Source: a virus. From it: a stretch of 63,906 bases of DNA. The notes under the pieces were generated by a model, which saw nothing but the letters and a program-made list of their open reading frames with translations, had not been told where the DNA came from and made no database searches. Within the stretch, counting starts at the first letter, position 1. The number at the start of each line of letters is the position of its first letter. Shown here piece after piece: positions 42,934-52,754 of this stretch. Position numbers and translations under genes: made by a program. Location: positions 1-63,906 of the IMG/VR virus record IMGVR_UViG_3300031521_000058, one strand, 5' to 3'.

Positions 42934-43701
42934 TTATTTCAATTTCTCAAATCTCCATTTAAAGTAATAATAGTCATTGTTTTCTATATGATAAGTATCT
43001 TCATTTACTTTCATTATAATATATGGCTTGTTATTACTATTGATATTATATCCTAAAATCTCAACTACTTTATTTTCATTTATTTCGTATAATTTACCAA
43101 TATTATTTTTTACTTTAGTTTCATTTTTCATATTTTTATAAAAACCTTGATCTGGAATGAACCATTTTTCCAATTTCTTATAAAAATAATTACTTAATTT
43201 TAGTTTATACTCACTATCAAATCTATATAAGTATTCTGGATCAAAATATACTTCAGATTCAAGTGTTGGCCTTATTAATCCATTATAGTTTCTGAACACT
43301 CCAAAGTATTCTTCTTTATCAAATTCAAATGATATAAACACATCTAATTTTAAACTATTATTTTCATATATTCTTAAAATTTTGATATTATCGTATAATT
43401 CGATATCTTCTAAAAAAGGATTACTATCTTTATAAATTAAATTATTTTGACCACGTAAGCTTTTTATTACTCTATCTAAATTCGATACTAATCCAGATTG
43501 TCTTGCATAAAAATCAGTGTAAGGACTGTCTTGATAATTATAATATGAAGCACCTGGATCCATAGCAAATGCAAAGTCTCCTCCCCCTCCAGCTGTACCC
43601 ATTGGTTCGATTCCGAATTGAAATTGTTGAAATTCAGAATCTTCTGTTATAAGATTTGCTTCCTTTAAAAATGAATATCTACTATATTTTAATACTTTCA
43701 T
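42934..43701 (-). CDS. Probable virion protein with leader-like N-terminus
   Basis: 255 aa. MKVLKYSRYSFLKEANLITED resembles the cleavable leaders of T4-type core proteins (F-(hydrophobic)-x-E-A). A glycine-rich stretch (GTAGGGGDFAFAMDPGASYY) follows, then an SH3-like end (LYEINENKVVEILGYN). Lies divergent from the structural block. Family not recognised. Confidence 0.6.
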   Translation of the reverse strand: MKVLKYSRYSFLKEANLITEDSEFQQFQFGIEPMGTAGGGGDFAFAMDPGASYYNYQDSPYTDFYARQSGLVSNLDRVIKSLRGQNNLIYKDSNPFLEDIELYDNIKILRIYENNSLKLDVFISFEFDKEEYFGVFRNYNGLIRPTLESEVYFDPEYLYRFDSEYKLKLSNYFYKKLEKWFIPDQGFYKNMKNETKVKNNIGKLYEINENKVVEILGYNINSNNKPYIIMKVNEDTYHIENNDYYYFKWRFEKLK

Positions 43702-43790
43702 AATGTTATATATAAATTTTTAGATTTATTATTTTAATATATATTTAAAGGAATAATTAATATTAATATATAAAGATAAAAAGAATATTT

Positions 43791-44279
43791 ATGTCAGAAG
43801 AATTAGATAATAATCAAGAAAATAATAAAAATATCAATAATAATAAAAAATTTGATATTGTTGAAAAATATCAATTTAAAGATGATTCTGCTGAGCTAAT
43901 AACTGATTCTCCTTCAGAATCATCAATTAAGAAGCATATTAATGATGAATTAATTCAAGATATTCCATCTAAATCACTTAATAAAAAAAGTGAAAATAAA
44001 AAAAACGAAAAAATCTCAGAAGTGAAAAAAATAGAAAATATTGAATCATCAGTAGTAAAACCTGAAAAAAAATATACTATTATGAAATCTAATAAAGAAT
44101 TATATGGATCTTTTATAAATGAATTAAAAAATTATTCATTAAGCATCAATGATGTTATTATTTATGATTCAAGTATAGATAAATCTAAAGATTGCCCTGT
44201 TAAATTTGAAAATGATTATTTTGTATTATTTGGTAAAAAATATTCATATAATGGTCTAAAAATTAAAAAATTAATATAA
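43791..44279 (+). CDS. Probable virion-associated protein
   Basis: 162 aa. N-terminal two thirds is polar, low-complexity and lysine/asparagine-rich; the last 60 residues look folded (YGSFINELKNYSLSINDVIIYDSS). First gene of the rightward structural block and six bases before the 649-aa gene. No family recognised. Confidence 0.62.
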   Translation: MSEELDNNQENNKNINNNKKFDIVEKYQFKDDSAELITDSPSESSIKKHINDELIQDIPSKSLNKKSENKKNEKISEVKKIENIESSVVKPEKKYTIMKSNKELYGSFINELKNYSLSINDVIIYDSSIDKSKDCPVKFENDYFVLFGKKYSYNGLKIKKLI

Positions 44280-44284
44280 AATAA

Positions 44285-46234
44285 ATGGAATTTAAAAATA
44301 TTCAAAGTCGTAAAGATTTTATTAAAATGAATGAAATATTTGGCGGTACTCAAGGTGGAGTTGGAGCTAGAGATGGATTTGCTAATAATGCTGATTTGAA
44401 AGATACATATTTAGGAAAATTGATGAATGGTTTATTCAAAGGTTTGAGTTGGCTATGGAGAAAGGGTAAAGAAAATTTCATAATTAATAGATTGATTGCA
44501 AAATTAATAAATGAATTGGTACGTGGAGTTATAATATATTGTTTTATTAAAAAAATTAATTTGCAATCAGGTAAAATTGAAGGAGGAGAAGAAAATACTA
44601 ATTCTGATTCATCTGAAAATAAAAATGATGTTAATTTTGAAGCAATTAAAAAAGATATTGGAGAAGATTTATTTAATAGGATGATGAATGGCACAGAAGG
44701 TGAAGATGTTGAAGAATTGATTAAAAAATCAGGAATAAAAACAGATAATGATAGACCTATAATAAAAAATATTAATGATGTAAAAGAAGTTGTAGATAAA
44801 GAAGAATATGATAGAATGGAATCTGAGACATACGAATTTTTGAAAAAAAATATTCAATATTTTGATGAAATTAAGAAAAACGCAGATGAAGGTGACGAAG
44901 ATGCTAAAAAGAAACTTGATATGATAAAAGCTATATATGTTAATTATGAGATAGTTAGAAAATTAAAAGAAAAAGAATCTAAAAGTAAAGGTGCATCAGA
45001 AGCAACATCTACAAATGAAGCATTAGCTCAACTTAAGACAGATTCAAGCGCAGGTAAAATAGGATTAGGATCAAATTCACCAACTATCAGACCAAAATCA
45101 GGAGTCAAGAGTTGGGTTAGTGTTAAAAGTATAATAACTAAAAGAGATCAAGATAAATATAAAGAACGAGAAGAAGATTTTTCTCTTCCAATATCAGATA
45201 TAAATTTAGCAGAAATAGAAAAAACAATTAATAGAAAAACTGATGTTATGAAAGAAGTTGCATCAAATGTAAATTCAGAAAGCTTGAAAGTTATTCAACT
45301 TACTGCAAAAGAATTATTTGTCCCAGAAAATCAAGGTCAAGATGTTGAAAAACAAAAATTGAAATTGAGATGGGATAAAGAATTATCAAAAGTATATGCA
45401 AGTTTTTCTTTGCTTATGGACATACCAATTGTTGATATAAGAGAAGGTAACTATGGATCAACTGTAAATTTATCAGGATCTACATTAAAAGCAAATAAAG
45501 AAGTAAAAAAACTTGGAAGTGACACTGAATCATTAGAGATTGGTGATCAACTTGGTGATTCATTAAATCAATATGAAACTAAGATTGGTGGTTTGGAAGG
45601 AAATTGGCAATATTGTATATTTGATTATCAAGGAATAAATTATAATTCTACAATTGCACCAATTAGTTCAGCGCCATCAAATGGCTTCTATATGTTTATG
45701 ATCACTCAGACAATAAAGAAAATTGAAAATAATATAGTTACATCAAATTTTAAAGAATTTCAAAATATATTTTCATCTACTAATTTTGCAAATGTGACTC
45801 TTAAAAAAGATGATGTCGTTAATGTATATTTTATGCTAAAGAAAGGTGCAAGCTTACCATCAGGTACAAGTGCAAATACTAATGGACAAAGTAATAGTTT
45901 TTTAGTTTTTAATAATTATATTAGCTCCGATAATAAGACAAATAAATTATTTTTGTGCGAGCCATCAGGTGAAAAATTCATAGCTGATTTAGATCTAAGT
46001 AATCCTAGTAATTCATTTGATGGTGTAATAGCTAGTAATTATCAAAAAGATAAAATAAATATTAAGAGCTGTCGTAAAATTGATAGAGTTAAGTTTTGGT
46101 GGAAAGCATTAAATTTAATATCAGATTCCAATGATAAAAAATTTAGTGCATTTAAAGATGAGGAAAGTAATCCTAATTTTTGGGATAATAAAGTAGTATT
46201 AGATAATTTGAAAAAAATTGCATCTAAATTTTAA
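44285..46234 (+). CDS. Large structural protein
   Basis: 649 aa. N-terminal NIQSRKDFIKMNEIFGG resembles a T4-type leader with a possible cleavage at MNE. Then a GLFKGLSWLWRKGKENFI amphipathic region, one hydrophobic segment (VRGVIIYCFIKKI), an acidic middle and a strand-rich C-terminal half. Position suggests a virion or tail-associated protein; no homologue recognised. Confidence 0.66.
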   Translation: MEFKNIQSRKDFIKMNEIFGGTQGGVGARDGFANNADLKDTYLGKLMNGLFKGLSWLWRKGKENFIINRLIAKLINELVRGVIIYCFIKKINLQSGKIEGGEENTNSDSSENKNDVNFEAIKKDIGEDLFNRMMNGTEGEDVEELIKKSGIKTDNDRPIIKNINDVKEVVDKEEYDRMESETYEFLKKNIQYFDEIKKNADEGDEDAKKKLDMIKAIYVNYEIVRKLKEKESKSKGASEATSTNEALAQLKTDSSAGKIGLGSNSPTIRPKSGVKSWVSVKSIITKRDQDKYKEREEDFSLPISDINLAEIEKTINRKTDVMKEVASNVNSESLKVIQLTAKELFVPENQGQDVEKQKLKLRWDKELSKVYASFSLLMDIPIVDIREGNYGSTVNLSGSTLKANKEVKKLGSDTESLEIGDQLGDSLNQYETKIGGLEGNWQYCIFDYQGINYNSTIAPISSAPSNGFYMFMITQTIKKIENNIVTSNFKEFQNIFSSTNFANVTLKKDDVVNVYFMLKKGASLPSGTSANTNGQSNSFLVFNNYISSDNKTNKLFLCEPSGEKFIADLDLSNPSNSFDGVIASNYQKDKINIKSCRKIDRVKFWWKALNLISDSNDKKFSAFKDEESNPNFWDNKVVLDNLKKIASKF

Positions 46235-46254
46235 ATAAAAATATAAAACATAAA

Positions 46255-47451
46255 ATGAAAAAAACGTATTCAGATTTCATGTTAAATGAAGCAGAAACAT
46301 CAACAGTAATTGCTCCTAGTGTCACAAAAAAAGAAGATACATCTAATAATACAACTTCCACTAATACAATCAAACCAGATGAGTCAGGTGAAGAAAAAAC
46401 AGATGAACAATCACCTGATGAAACAAAAAAAAATGATGATACACCAGATACTGTAAGTTCAAGTTTTGATAATATAAAAGGTGAGGAAATAATAAAAGAA
46501 ATTCATGATTTTTGGACAAATAAAATAATAACAGAAAATGAATTAAATTTTTCTGGTAATACACTAAAGATTCTTTATGTGAAACAAAAAAATTCAAAAT
46601 ACACTAAATATAAAGAAAGAATCAATGAAGTTATTAATGATAAGACAGCAGATTGTCAAAAACGATTGGATGATTCTGAAGTAGGAGACTTGTTTTTCTA
46701 TAATGAATACCCAGTTAAATTAGAAAAAAAAGGATTAGGAGGAAAACCTAGTATTATTTCATTTTTTGAAAGAAAAAATGACGAAAATTATAATTCAAAA
46801 ATAAAAGAAATAATAAATAGTAAAGATTATGTTGATAGTTCAAAATTGAAGGCATTTGAAAAAGGATTACGATTGGATGAATTTGAATTATTAACTGATA
46901 TAGATGAAAATCAAACATATCTATATGATGAACAGCCAGTTGAATTCACATTTGAAAATCATGCTATAAAAACTATGGTTAACGCTGATACAAATCAATC
47001 AATTAGTTTAGTAGATAAAAACAATGACCCTATATTTGATATTACTAAATTGAAAATATATAATGAATCTAATAAATCAAATAATACCACTACAACAACT
47101 ACAACAGATAGTCAAAAACTGACATTAGTTAAAAACCCAGGTACAGGAACATCAGGAGCAAGTACAGTTGCAACAGGAACATCAGGAACAAGTACAGTTG
47201 AGCCAGGAACATCAGGAACAAGTACAGTTGAGCCAGGAACATCAGGGACAAGTACAGTTGCACCAGGAACATCAGGAGTGAGTAAAGGTACATCAGGTAC
47301 AAGTACAGTTGAAGCAGGAACATCAGGAGTGAGTAAAGGTACATCAGGAACAAGTACAGTAACAAATTCTGATAACCCCCATGTTATGTCTAGTAAAGAA
47401 TTTAAAAATAGTGAAACTCTACGTAGAGCTAAAAATAAACATCAAAATTAA
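46255..47451 (+). CDS. Virion protein with T4-like capsid-targeting leader and TSG repeats
   Basis: 398 aa. The N-terminus MKKTYSDFMLNEAE closely parallels the capsid-targeting leader of T4 internal proteins (MKTYQEFIAEA), where the prohead protease cuts after the Glu. A Thr/Asp-rich linker, a folded centre (about 75-265) and a C-terminal tract of GTSG(T/V)S repeats (about 297-375) follow. Inference: a protein packaged or incorporated during head assembly. Confidence 0.7.
   Translation: MKKTYSDFMLNEAETSTVIAPSVTKKEDTSNNTTSTNTIKPDESGEEKTDEQSPDETKKNDDTPDTVSSSFDNIKGEEIIKEIHDFWTNKIITENELNFSGNTLKILYVKQKNSKYTKYKERINEVINDKTADCQKRLDDSEVGDLFFYNEYPVKLEKKGLGGKPSIISFFERKNDENYNSKIKEIINSKDYVDSSKLKAFEKGLRLDEFELLTDIDENQTYLYDEQPVEFTFENHAIKTMVNADTNQSISLVDKNNDPIFDITKLKIYNESNKSNNTTTTTTTDSQKLTLVKNPGTGTSGASTVATGTSGTSTVEPGTSGTSTVEPGTSGTSTVAPGTSGVSKGTSGTSTVEAGTSGVSKGTSGTSTVTNSDNPHVMSSKEFKNSETLRRAKNKHQN
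47141..47366 (+). repeat. Imperfect tandem repeat encoding GTSGTSTVEP-type units
   Basis: About eight imperfect copies of a 24-30 bp unit containing GGAACATCAGGA and AAGTACAGTTG, in frame in the 46255-47451 gene. Codes for a flexible Ser/Thr/Gly tract. Confidence 0.85.
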
Positions 47452-47452
47452 A

Positions 47453-47887
47453 ATGATACATATAAATAATTACGAAATTTTTTTAGAAAACGGAATGAAT
47501 AATCCTAACACTACACAAGGTTATATAAATTCATTATCAAATAAAACAAAATTAAAACCAGTTCAAAATAACAATAATCATCAGACAAATAACAATAAAC
47601 CAACAGATGGTGTGGATAATATTTTAATAGATACTGAACAACAAAAACAAACCATTTTAGCAAAGAAAGATGTTATTGAAAAAGGATTGTTACAAAATAT
47701 TCAAGATCTAGAGCCAGAAAATCAAAAAGAAGTAAAAACACAAGTTCAAGATTATAAAAATCAAGTACAAGAATTTGATAAAACAGTACAGCAAATAGAT
47801 AAATTAAATCAAACACTTAAAAAATCTAATATTAACTCAGTTCCAAACCCTAATATGAAAAAAGTAAGAACCCAAAATAATCTTTAA
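47453..47887 (+). CDS. Small virion-associated protein with leader
   Basis: 144 aa from the ATG at 47453, directly after the preceding stop. Leader-like MIHINNYEIFLENGMNNP, Asn/Gln-rich linker, then a coiled coil (VIEKGLLQNIQDLEPENQKE). Between the TSG-repeat protein and the large hydrophobic protein. Unrecognised. Confidence 0.66.
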   Translation: MIHINNYEIFLENGMNNPNTTQGYINSLSNKTKLKPVQNNNNHQTNNNKPTDGVDNILIDTEQQKQTILAKKDVIEKGLLQNIQDLEPENQKEVKTQVQDYKNQVQEFDKTVQQIDKLNQTLKKSNINSVPNPNMKKVRTQNNL

Positions 47888-47893
47888 TTATAA

Positions 47894-50884
47894 ATGTCTA
47901 AAATAGATGAAAAATACATAGAATCATTAGATACATTCACTACCGCATTAGAGAAAATTGTGGAAATATTAAAAGAACAGCAAAAAACTGGCAAATCAGA
48001 CGTCGTTAATGATTTTTTAAAGACTCCTATGAATGATTTGAGTCATGTAGTAAAGGATTTACAGAAAATTACAGAAGACGGATTTAAAAATGTCAAAACT
48101 GATAATGAAAAAATATTACAGAAAATTGATGGAATAAAGAAGCAAAAAGAATCTGGAATGTTTGGTAGCATAGAAGATCCTAAGAACAAAAATAAGATTG
48201 TTGATGGTATAAAAGTTGTTGTTTTAATTGCTGCAGGAGTTTTAGCGTTAGGATTGGCATTTAAAATAATAGGAAAAGTAGATTTTCTATCAGTTGTCGC
48301 GTTATCAGTATCTATGATAGCTATGTCATTGGCATATAGTAAAATAGCGGACATAAAAAATTTAAAATATACTAATATACTGTTAATTTCATCTATTATG
48401 CCATTGATGGCAATTGGCTTAGCATTGTCTGGCTACATATTAAAAGGAATGCCAGACTTTTCAGTAATGCAATCAATGTCAATTCTTCTAATTAGTACCG
48501 CAATGGGATTAGCTGCGTATCTTATAATGAAATCAGTGTCTAAAATTAGTAGTTCATCATTAAAAATGGTACCATTGCTACCTTTAATATTACCAATGAT
48601 AGCATGGGGCATTGTAAAATCTTCTCATATTTTAAAAGGGGTTGAAAATATATCTTTTATGCAAGTATTATCTGTAGGTATGATAGGATTGGCTTTGGGT
48701 GTAGCAACTATTGGAATTTCTTTAGCATTAAAAGGATTAAAAAATGTGACATATAAAGAAATGTTGGCATTGCCTTTTATGATACCATTAATAGCAGGAG
48801 GTATAGTTTTAGCAAGTGAAATATTTAAAGGATTTGTTCCAATTAGTAATCCATTAGATTTATTAATTGGTAGTGCTGTTATTGGATTATCGTTGCTGTT
48901 TTTTACTCCCGCAATTTATTTTTTAGGTAAAATGAAATTGGAAGATGTTATTACTGGAACATTAATGATTTTGCCAATGTCTATTGCTATTACACAATCT
49001 AGTATAATTTTTAGTGAATTTATATCTCTTTCTGATCCATTAAATGTTGTATTAAGTACATTAGCAATGGGTATATCAATATTAATTTTTACACCTACAG
49101 TTATGTTGTTAGGTAAATTATCTCTTTCTGATTTGCTTGTTGGTATAGCAGGAAGTATATTAACATCTATTGCTATTGTAGTCGTTGCTAATATATTTTC
49201 ATCATTGCCTACTAATATGATAGCACCTGATTTTATGTGGACATTATCTGCTGGATTAGCAATTGGAGGATTTGCTCTTATTGCTGCTGGAGTTGGATTA
49301 TTTGCTGGAACTAATCCATTTTTCTGGATTGGTCTTGCTGCTATTCTTGCTGTTGCTGGAATTATGGTTCTTGTTTCACATATAATACCAACTGGTGATT
49401 ATACTAAATATCCACCTTTGGATTGGGCATTAGGAGTAGGTGGATCATTAATTGCGTTTAGTTCTGCTATGGTGATAGCATCCGCTGGTAGTATTGCAGG
49501 AGCGATATCAAAAATATTTACTGGTGAAGAAAACCCTTTAATTAAAATAGCAAATACAATGGTTGAAGTATCTTTATTATTACAAAGTGGTAAATGGGAT
49601 AGTGGTTATCCAAAATTGGAATGGTCATTGGGAGTTGGTACAGCACTCACATTATTCGCTGCTGCTTATGTTGCTATTACAGGATTGCAAGGAATTAATA
49701 AAGTATTTTCATTTTTGACTGGTACCAAAGCCCAAAGTTTTAATGATTTTGTAATATCAGCAGCAGGAGCAATGAAAACTGCAAATTCAGAATTATCTGG
49801 TGTTAATTGGAGTACAGCAGGTAGTTATCCATCTAAAGATTATGCTGATGGAGTTGGTGAATTATTAAAATCATTCGCTGAAACATATGCAATAGTATCT
49901 ATCGCAGGCGCTAATATATTTAGTGTGAATCCTGAAAGTTTCAATGTATTTGTTAAAAACGCTGCTTCTTCTATGGTTACAGCAAAAACAATATTAGATT
50001 CTACAAATTGGAATAATGCTGGACATCCAACTAAAGAATATTCAGAAGGAATTGGTAGCTTTCTTATATCTATGGCTACAGCATATTCTAAAGTTAATGA
50101 TATAGGAATAATGGATATTATAGCTAGATTATTTAATGTTGGTGGTAATAAAATGACAATAACAGATTTTGTGAGAGAATCATCAAATTCAATAGTTTTA
50201 GCATCAAATATATTATCAGACGGTAATTTTACTAATATTCCAGATGCAACTTATTTAACAAATTTTAATAATTTTATAGTTTCAATGGCTAAAAATATAA
50301 ATGATTTTGCAGTAAATATAAATGATGTGATGAATTTTACAAATAATTTAGGTATGCTATTTCCATCTTTAATATTATTGTCAAATGCAACACAAAATCC
50401 TTTATCAGAACTTTATATTCAAGGATTTGATAAATTAGTTAAATTATTAGATAATATGCCAGATAAAAGTGTTCAAATACATAAATTGGCAGACTCGTTT
50501 GTTGATTTATCTAATTCTTTGAAAGATATTACAACATTTGATAATTTATCAAAAGTTTCAGCTAGTGTTGTTTTATTGAGTGCTGTTGATGATGCAAAAT
50601 TGCAAATAGTTCTTGATAAATTAAAAGATAATCAAGATACAATAAAAACTATTTATGGTAACTCTGATTCTACTCCTAATTTAATGAAAACAATTGGTAA
50701 TGCATTTAATAACTTAACAGGATCCGATAAAATAGAAGATGAGAAAAAAGCAAAAGAACCTATGGTAGTTGTCACTAAAATTGAACCTCAATTTTATTCT
50801 GAAATATCTGAGGTTAGAAAATTATTAAAATCAATTAAAAATTCTTTAGATAAGCCAGCACCAGCATCTAGCTTTCATAGATAA
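47894..50884 (+). CDS. Large hydrophobic protein, tape-measure-like
   Basis: 996 aa. N-terminal coiled coil (about 1-100), then about a dozen hydrophobic segments between residues 110 and 570 in an imperfect repeated pattern (LLISSIMPLMAIGLALSG, LLPLILPMIAWGIV, MLALPFMIPLIAGGIV), then soluble repeats with SYPSKDYADGVGELLKSF and HPTKEYSEGIGSFLISMA. Long, hydrophobic, helical and repetitive composition fits a tail tape measure; a multi-span membrane protein is the alternative. Confidence 0.58.
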   Translation: MSKIDEKYIESLDTFTTALEKIVEILKEQQKTGKSDVVNDFLKTPMNDLSHVVKDLQKITEDGFKNVKTDNEKILQKIDGIKKQKESGMFGSIEDPKNKNKIVDGIKVVVLIAAGVLALGLAFKIIGKVDFLSVVALSVSMIAMSLAYSKIADIKNLKYTNILLISSIMPLMAIGLALSGYILKGMPDFSVMQSMSILLISTAMGLAAYLIMKSVSKISSSSLKMVPLLPLILPMIAWGIVKSSHILKGVENISFMQVLSVGMIGLALGVATIGISLALKGLKNVTYKEMLALPFMIPLIAGGIVLASEIFKGFVPISNPLDLLIGSAVIGLSLLFFTPAIYFLGKMKLEDVITGTLMILPMSIAITQSSIIFSEFISLSDPLNVVLSTLAMGISILIFTPTVMLLGKLSLSDLLVGIAGSILTSIAIVVVANIFSSLPTNMIAPDFMWTLSAGLAIGGFALIAAGVGLFAGTNPFFWIGLAAILAVAGIMVLVSHIIPTGDYTKYPPLDWALGVGGSLIAFSSAMVIASAGSIAGAISKIFTGEENPLIKIANTMVEVSLLLQSGKWDSGYPKLEWSLGVGTALTLFAAAYVAITGLQGINKVFSFLTGTKAQSFNDFVISAAGAMKTANSELSGVNWSTAGSYPSKDYADGVGELLKSFAETYAIVSIAGANIFSVNPESFNVFVKNAASSMVTAKTILDSTNWNNAGHPTKEYSEGIGSFLISMATAYSKVNDIGIMDIIARLFNVGGNKMTITDFVRESSNSIVLASNILSDGNFTNIPDATYLTNFNNFIVSMAKNINDFAVNINDVMNFTNNLGMLFPSLILLSNATQNPLSELYIQGFDKLVKLLDNMPDKSVQIHKLADSFVDLSNSLKDITTFDNLSKVSASVVLLSAVDDAKLQIVLDKLKDNQDTIKTIYGNSDSTPNLMKTIGNAFNNLTGSDKIEDEKKAKEPMVVVTKIEPQFYSEISEVRKLLKSIKNSLDKPAPASSFHR

Positions 50885-50950
50885 TTAACTACAATAATAC
50901 GTCTTTCAAGTAAACTTTAAATTATTTTTAATCTATATGTAATTGAAGTA

Positions 50951-51021
50951 AATAATTTGATATTAATAAATATCAAATTATTTATTGATATAGGCACATT
51001 TGAACCTATATCAATAAATAT
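50951..51021 (+). other. Two consecutive stable hairpins in an intergenic gap
   Basis: Two inverted repeats: one around TTTGATATTAATAAATATCAAA at 50951-50978 and one with arms TTATTGATATAGG/CCTATATCAATAA at about 50982-51019. Neither is followed by a run of T, so they are not classic terminators; they could be processing or stability elements after the tape-measure-like gene. Confidence 0.55.
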
Positions 51022-51039
51022 ATAAATAAAAAATAAGAC

Positions 51040-51465
51040 ATGAAAAGATTTTTATATTTGATAAGATATTTTAAGCTTCTTAAGAAGAATAAAAAAGTTT
51101 TGGAAGAATCAAGAATTAATAAAAATATTAATCCTTACGGTATTCAGTATGATTGGATAGGTAGATTATATACAGTATTAAACTTACCTTTAGATGATAA
51201 AGAAAATATTGATAAGTATGGCTACTATTATGTTGATAATATGGTTAGAAATCATGTGATTGAAATTAATAATTTTTTATTTGAATTAGGAATGCTAGAA
51301 TATGTTGAATTAGATACAGATAATATTCAACAAATTGATGATTTAAATATAAGAATAGTATTGAAGTTTAAATATCTAAATACTAAATTTATTGCAAGAT
51401 TCATTATAGTATCAATAATCTCATTAATTTTATTTGGAATGTTTTCTTTATTATTTTTATTATAA
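51040..51465 (+). CDS. Membrane protein
   Basis: 141 aa. Basic N-terminus, soluble middle (NPYGIQYDWIGRLYTVLNLP), and a C-terminal membrane helix (FIIVSIISLILFGMFSLLFLL). Similar small tail-anchored proteins occur in jumbo phage structural regions; no name can be given. Confidence 0.65.
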   Translation: MKRFLYLIRYFKLLKKNKKVLEESRINKNINPYGIQYDWIGRLYTVLNLPLDDKENIDKYGYYYVDNMVRNHVIEINNFLFELGMLEYVELDTDNIQQIDDLNIRIVLKFKYLNTKFIARFIIVSIISLILFGMFSLLFLL

Positions 51466-51506
51466 ACTTTATTAAATAATTACAATATATTTAAAAAACA
51501 AAAAAC

Positions 51507-51944
51507 ATGGCAAAAGAACAATATCACGAATTAGCAGATTATATTATAGACTATTTTAAAGTCTTAGAAGAAAAATTGTGCATCCCAATAAATTTAAAAT
51601 TTGTATTTCAAGCGGATGATAAACAAAAAACATTAATAAAAATAGTTAAAATTAATGATAGATATGTAAGTTTATTAAATGCTGAACTTTTAGTCAGTTT
51701 TAATGAAAATTTTTATGACGCATTTGATGATGAAATAAAAAACATTTTAATTGATCAAGAGTTGGCATTAATTGAAACAGATCTTGATAAAGGAACTATA
51801 AAATTAGGTAAAGCAGATTTAGTAACATCATACGGTATTATTAATAGATATGGAGTTGAAGCAGTTGAAAGAGCAAATAAATGTAGAGATTTATATAATA
51901 GTCAACAAGCTGAAAAAGAAAAAGAAACAAAAGCAAATAGATAA
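51507..51944 (+). CDS. Hypothetical phage protein
   Basis: 145 aa. YVSLLNAELLVSFNENFYDAFDDEIKNILIDQELALIETDLDKGTIKLGKAD resembles a widespread phage protein with a metallopeptidase-like outline, but the HExxH zinc motif is missing (DQELA). Function unknown. Confidence 0.66.
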   Translation: MAKEQYHELADYIIDYFKVLEEKLCIPINLKFVFQADDKQKTLIKIVKINDRYVSLLNAELLVSFNENFYDAFDDEIKNILIDQELALIETDLDKGTIKLGKADLVTSYGIINRYGVEAVERANKCRDLYNSQQAEKEKETKANR

Positions 51945-51968
51945 AATAAAAACAAAAAACAAAAATAA

Positions 51969-52754
51969 ATGATAATGGAAGAAAAAAAATTTTTTAATTT
52001 TAACGGTGATGAAGCATTCGATTTAAATACAGAATATACAAATTTATTTGTAGATGGAGATAACCAAAAAATTAGTACAAACGATAATAAAATTAAAGAT
52101 GCTGAAAAGATTATTTCAGAAACAGGACAGAAATATATTGAAAGTAAATCCCTTCAAAAATATGAATACCTATTTACCAATTTAGATTTATTTTTAAATA
52201 GATTTCAAACTGATTCAGTAGAAGTAAAATCTATGACTAAAGAAGATAGAGATAAATTGTTTGGATATGGTAGAGAACTATTCTCAACATATCAAACTCA
52301 ATATAGTTCATTGAATTTTAATTTTGAACTCTCTATTAAAGAGTGGAATTATATGGATAATATATTAACAAAAAAATTGTCATATAATGGAAATGAACTT
52401 TTCAATTTTTGGGAACTTTTCACCAAATTTATTGATCCAACAAGAAATTATATCAAAAGTTTACCAAAAGGAATCGAATCATTCGTTCCAGCTTGCTCAA
52501 TACAAAGTTTAGTTTTAGTTAGTCACTTGTTGATGAAACATGAAGAAAAAGGATCAACTGATCATTTCTTTTATTTTAAAAATGTATTAACTGAAGTTGG
52601 TTTGATGACAAGACTTTTTAATGCTTATGGAGTAGTATTAGAAAGATACACCAATATGTTTAACAATTGGGTAGATGCATTAAATACTATGGACGGATAT
52701 AATAACATAGATAGAATAGATGAACCAGGAACAGTATCAGAAACACAGCAATAA
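51969..52754 (+). CDS. Hypothetical protein
   Basis: 261 aa; a second Met at 51975 is an alternative start. Acidic, helical: KKFFNFNGDEAFDLNTEYT, LFGYGRELFSTYQTQY, NFWELFTKFIDPTRNY. Similar length and position to structural or assembly proteins; unrecognised. Confidence 0.7.
   Translation: MIMEEKKFFNFNGDEAFDLNTEYTNLFVDGDNQKISTNDNKIKDAEKIISETGQKYIESKSLQKYEYLFTNLDLFLNRFQTDSVEVKSMTKEDRDKLFGYGRELFSTYQTQYSSLNFNFELSIKEWNYMDNILTKKLSYNGNELFNFWELFTKFIDPTRNYIKSLPKGIESFVPACSIQSLVLVSHLLMKHEEKGSTDHFFYFKNVLTEVGLMTRLFNAYGVVLERYTNMFNNWVDALNTMDGYNNIDRIDEPGTVSETQQ

Noticed and set aside
47129-47366. Open frame on the minus strand with leucine/phenylalanine repeats
   Set aside because: It is the antisense of the TSG-repeat tract of the 46255-47451 gene; composition follows from the repeat.
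51507-51944. Metallopeptidase assignment
   Set aside because: The outline resembles a phage metallopeptidase-like family, but the zinc-binding HExxH motif is absent.
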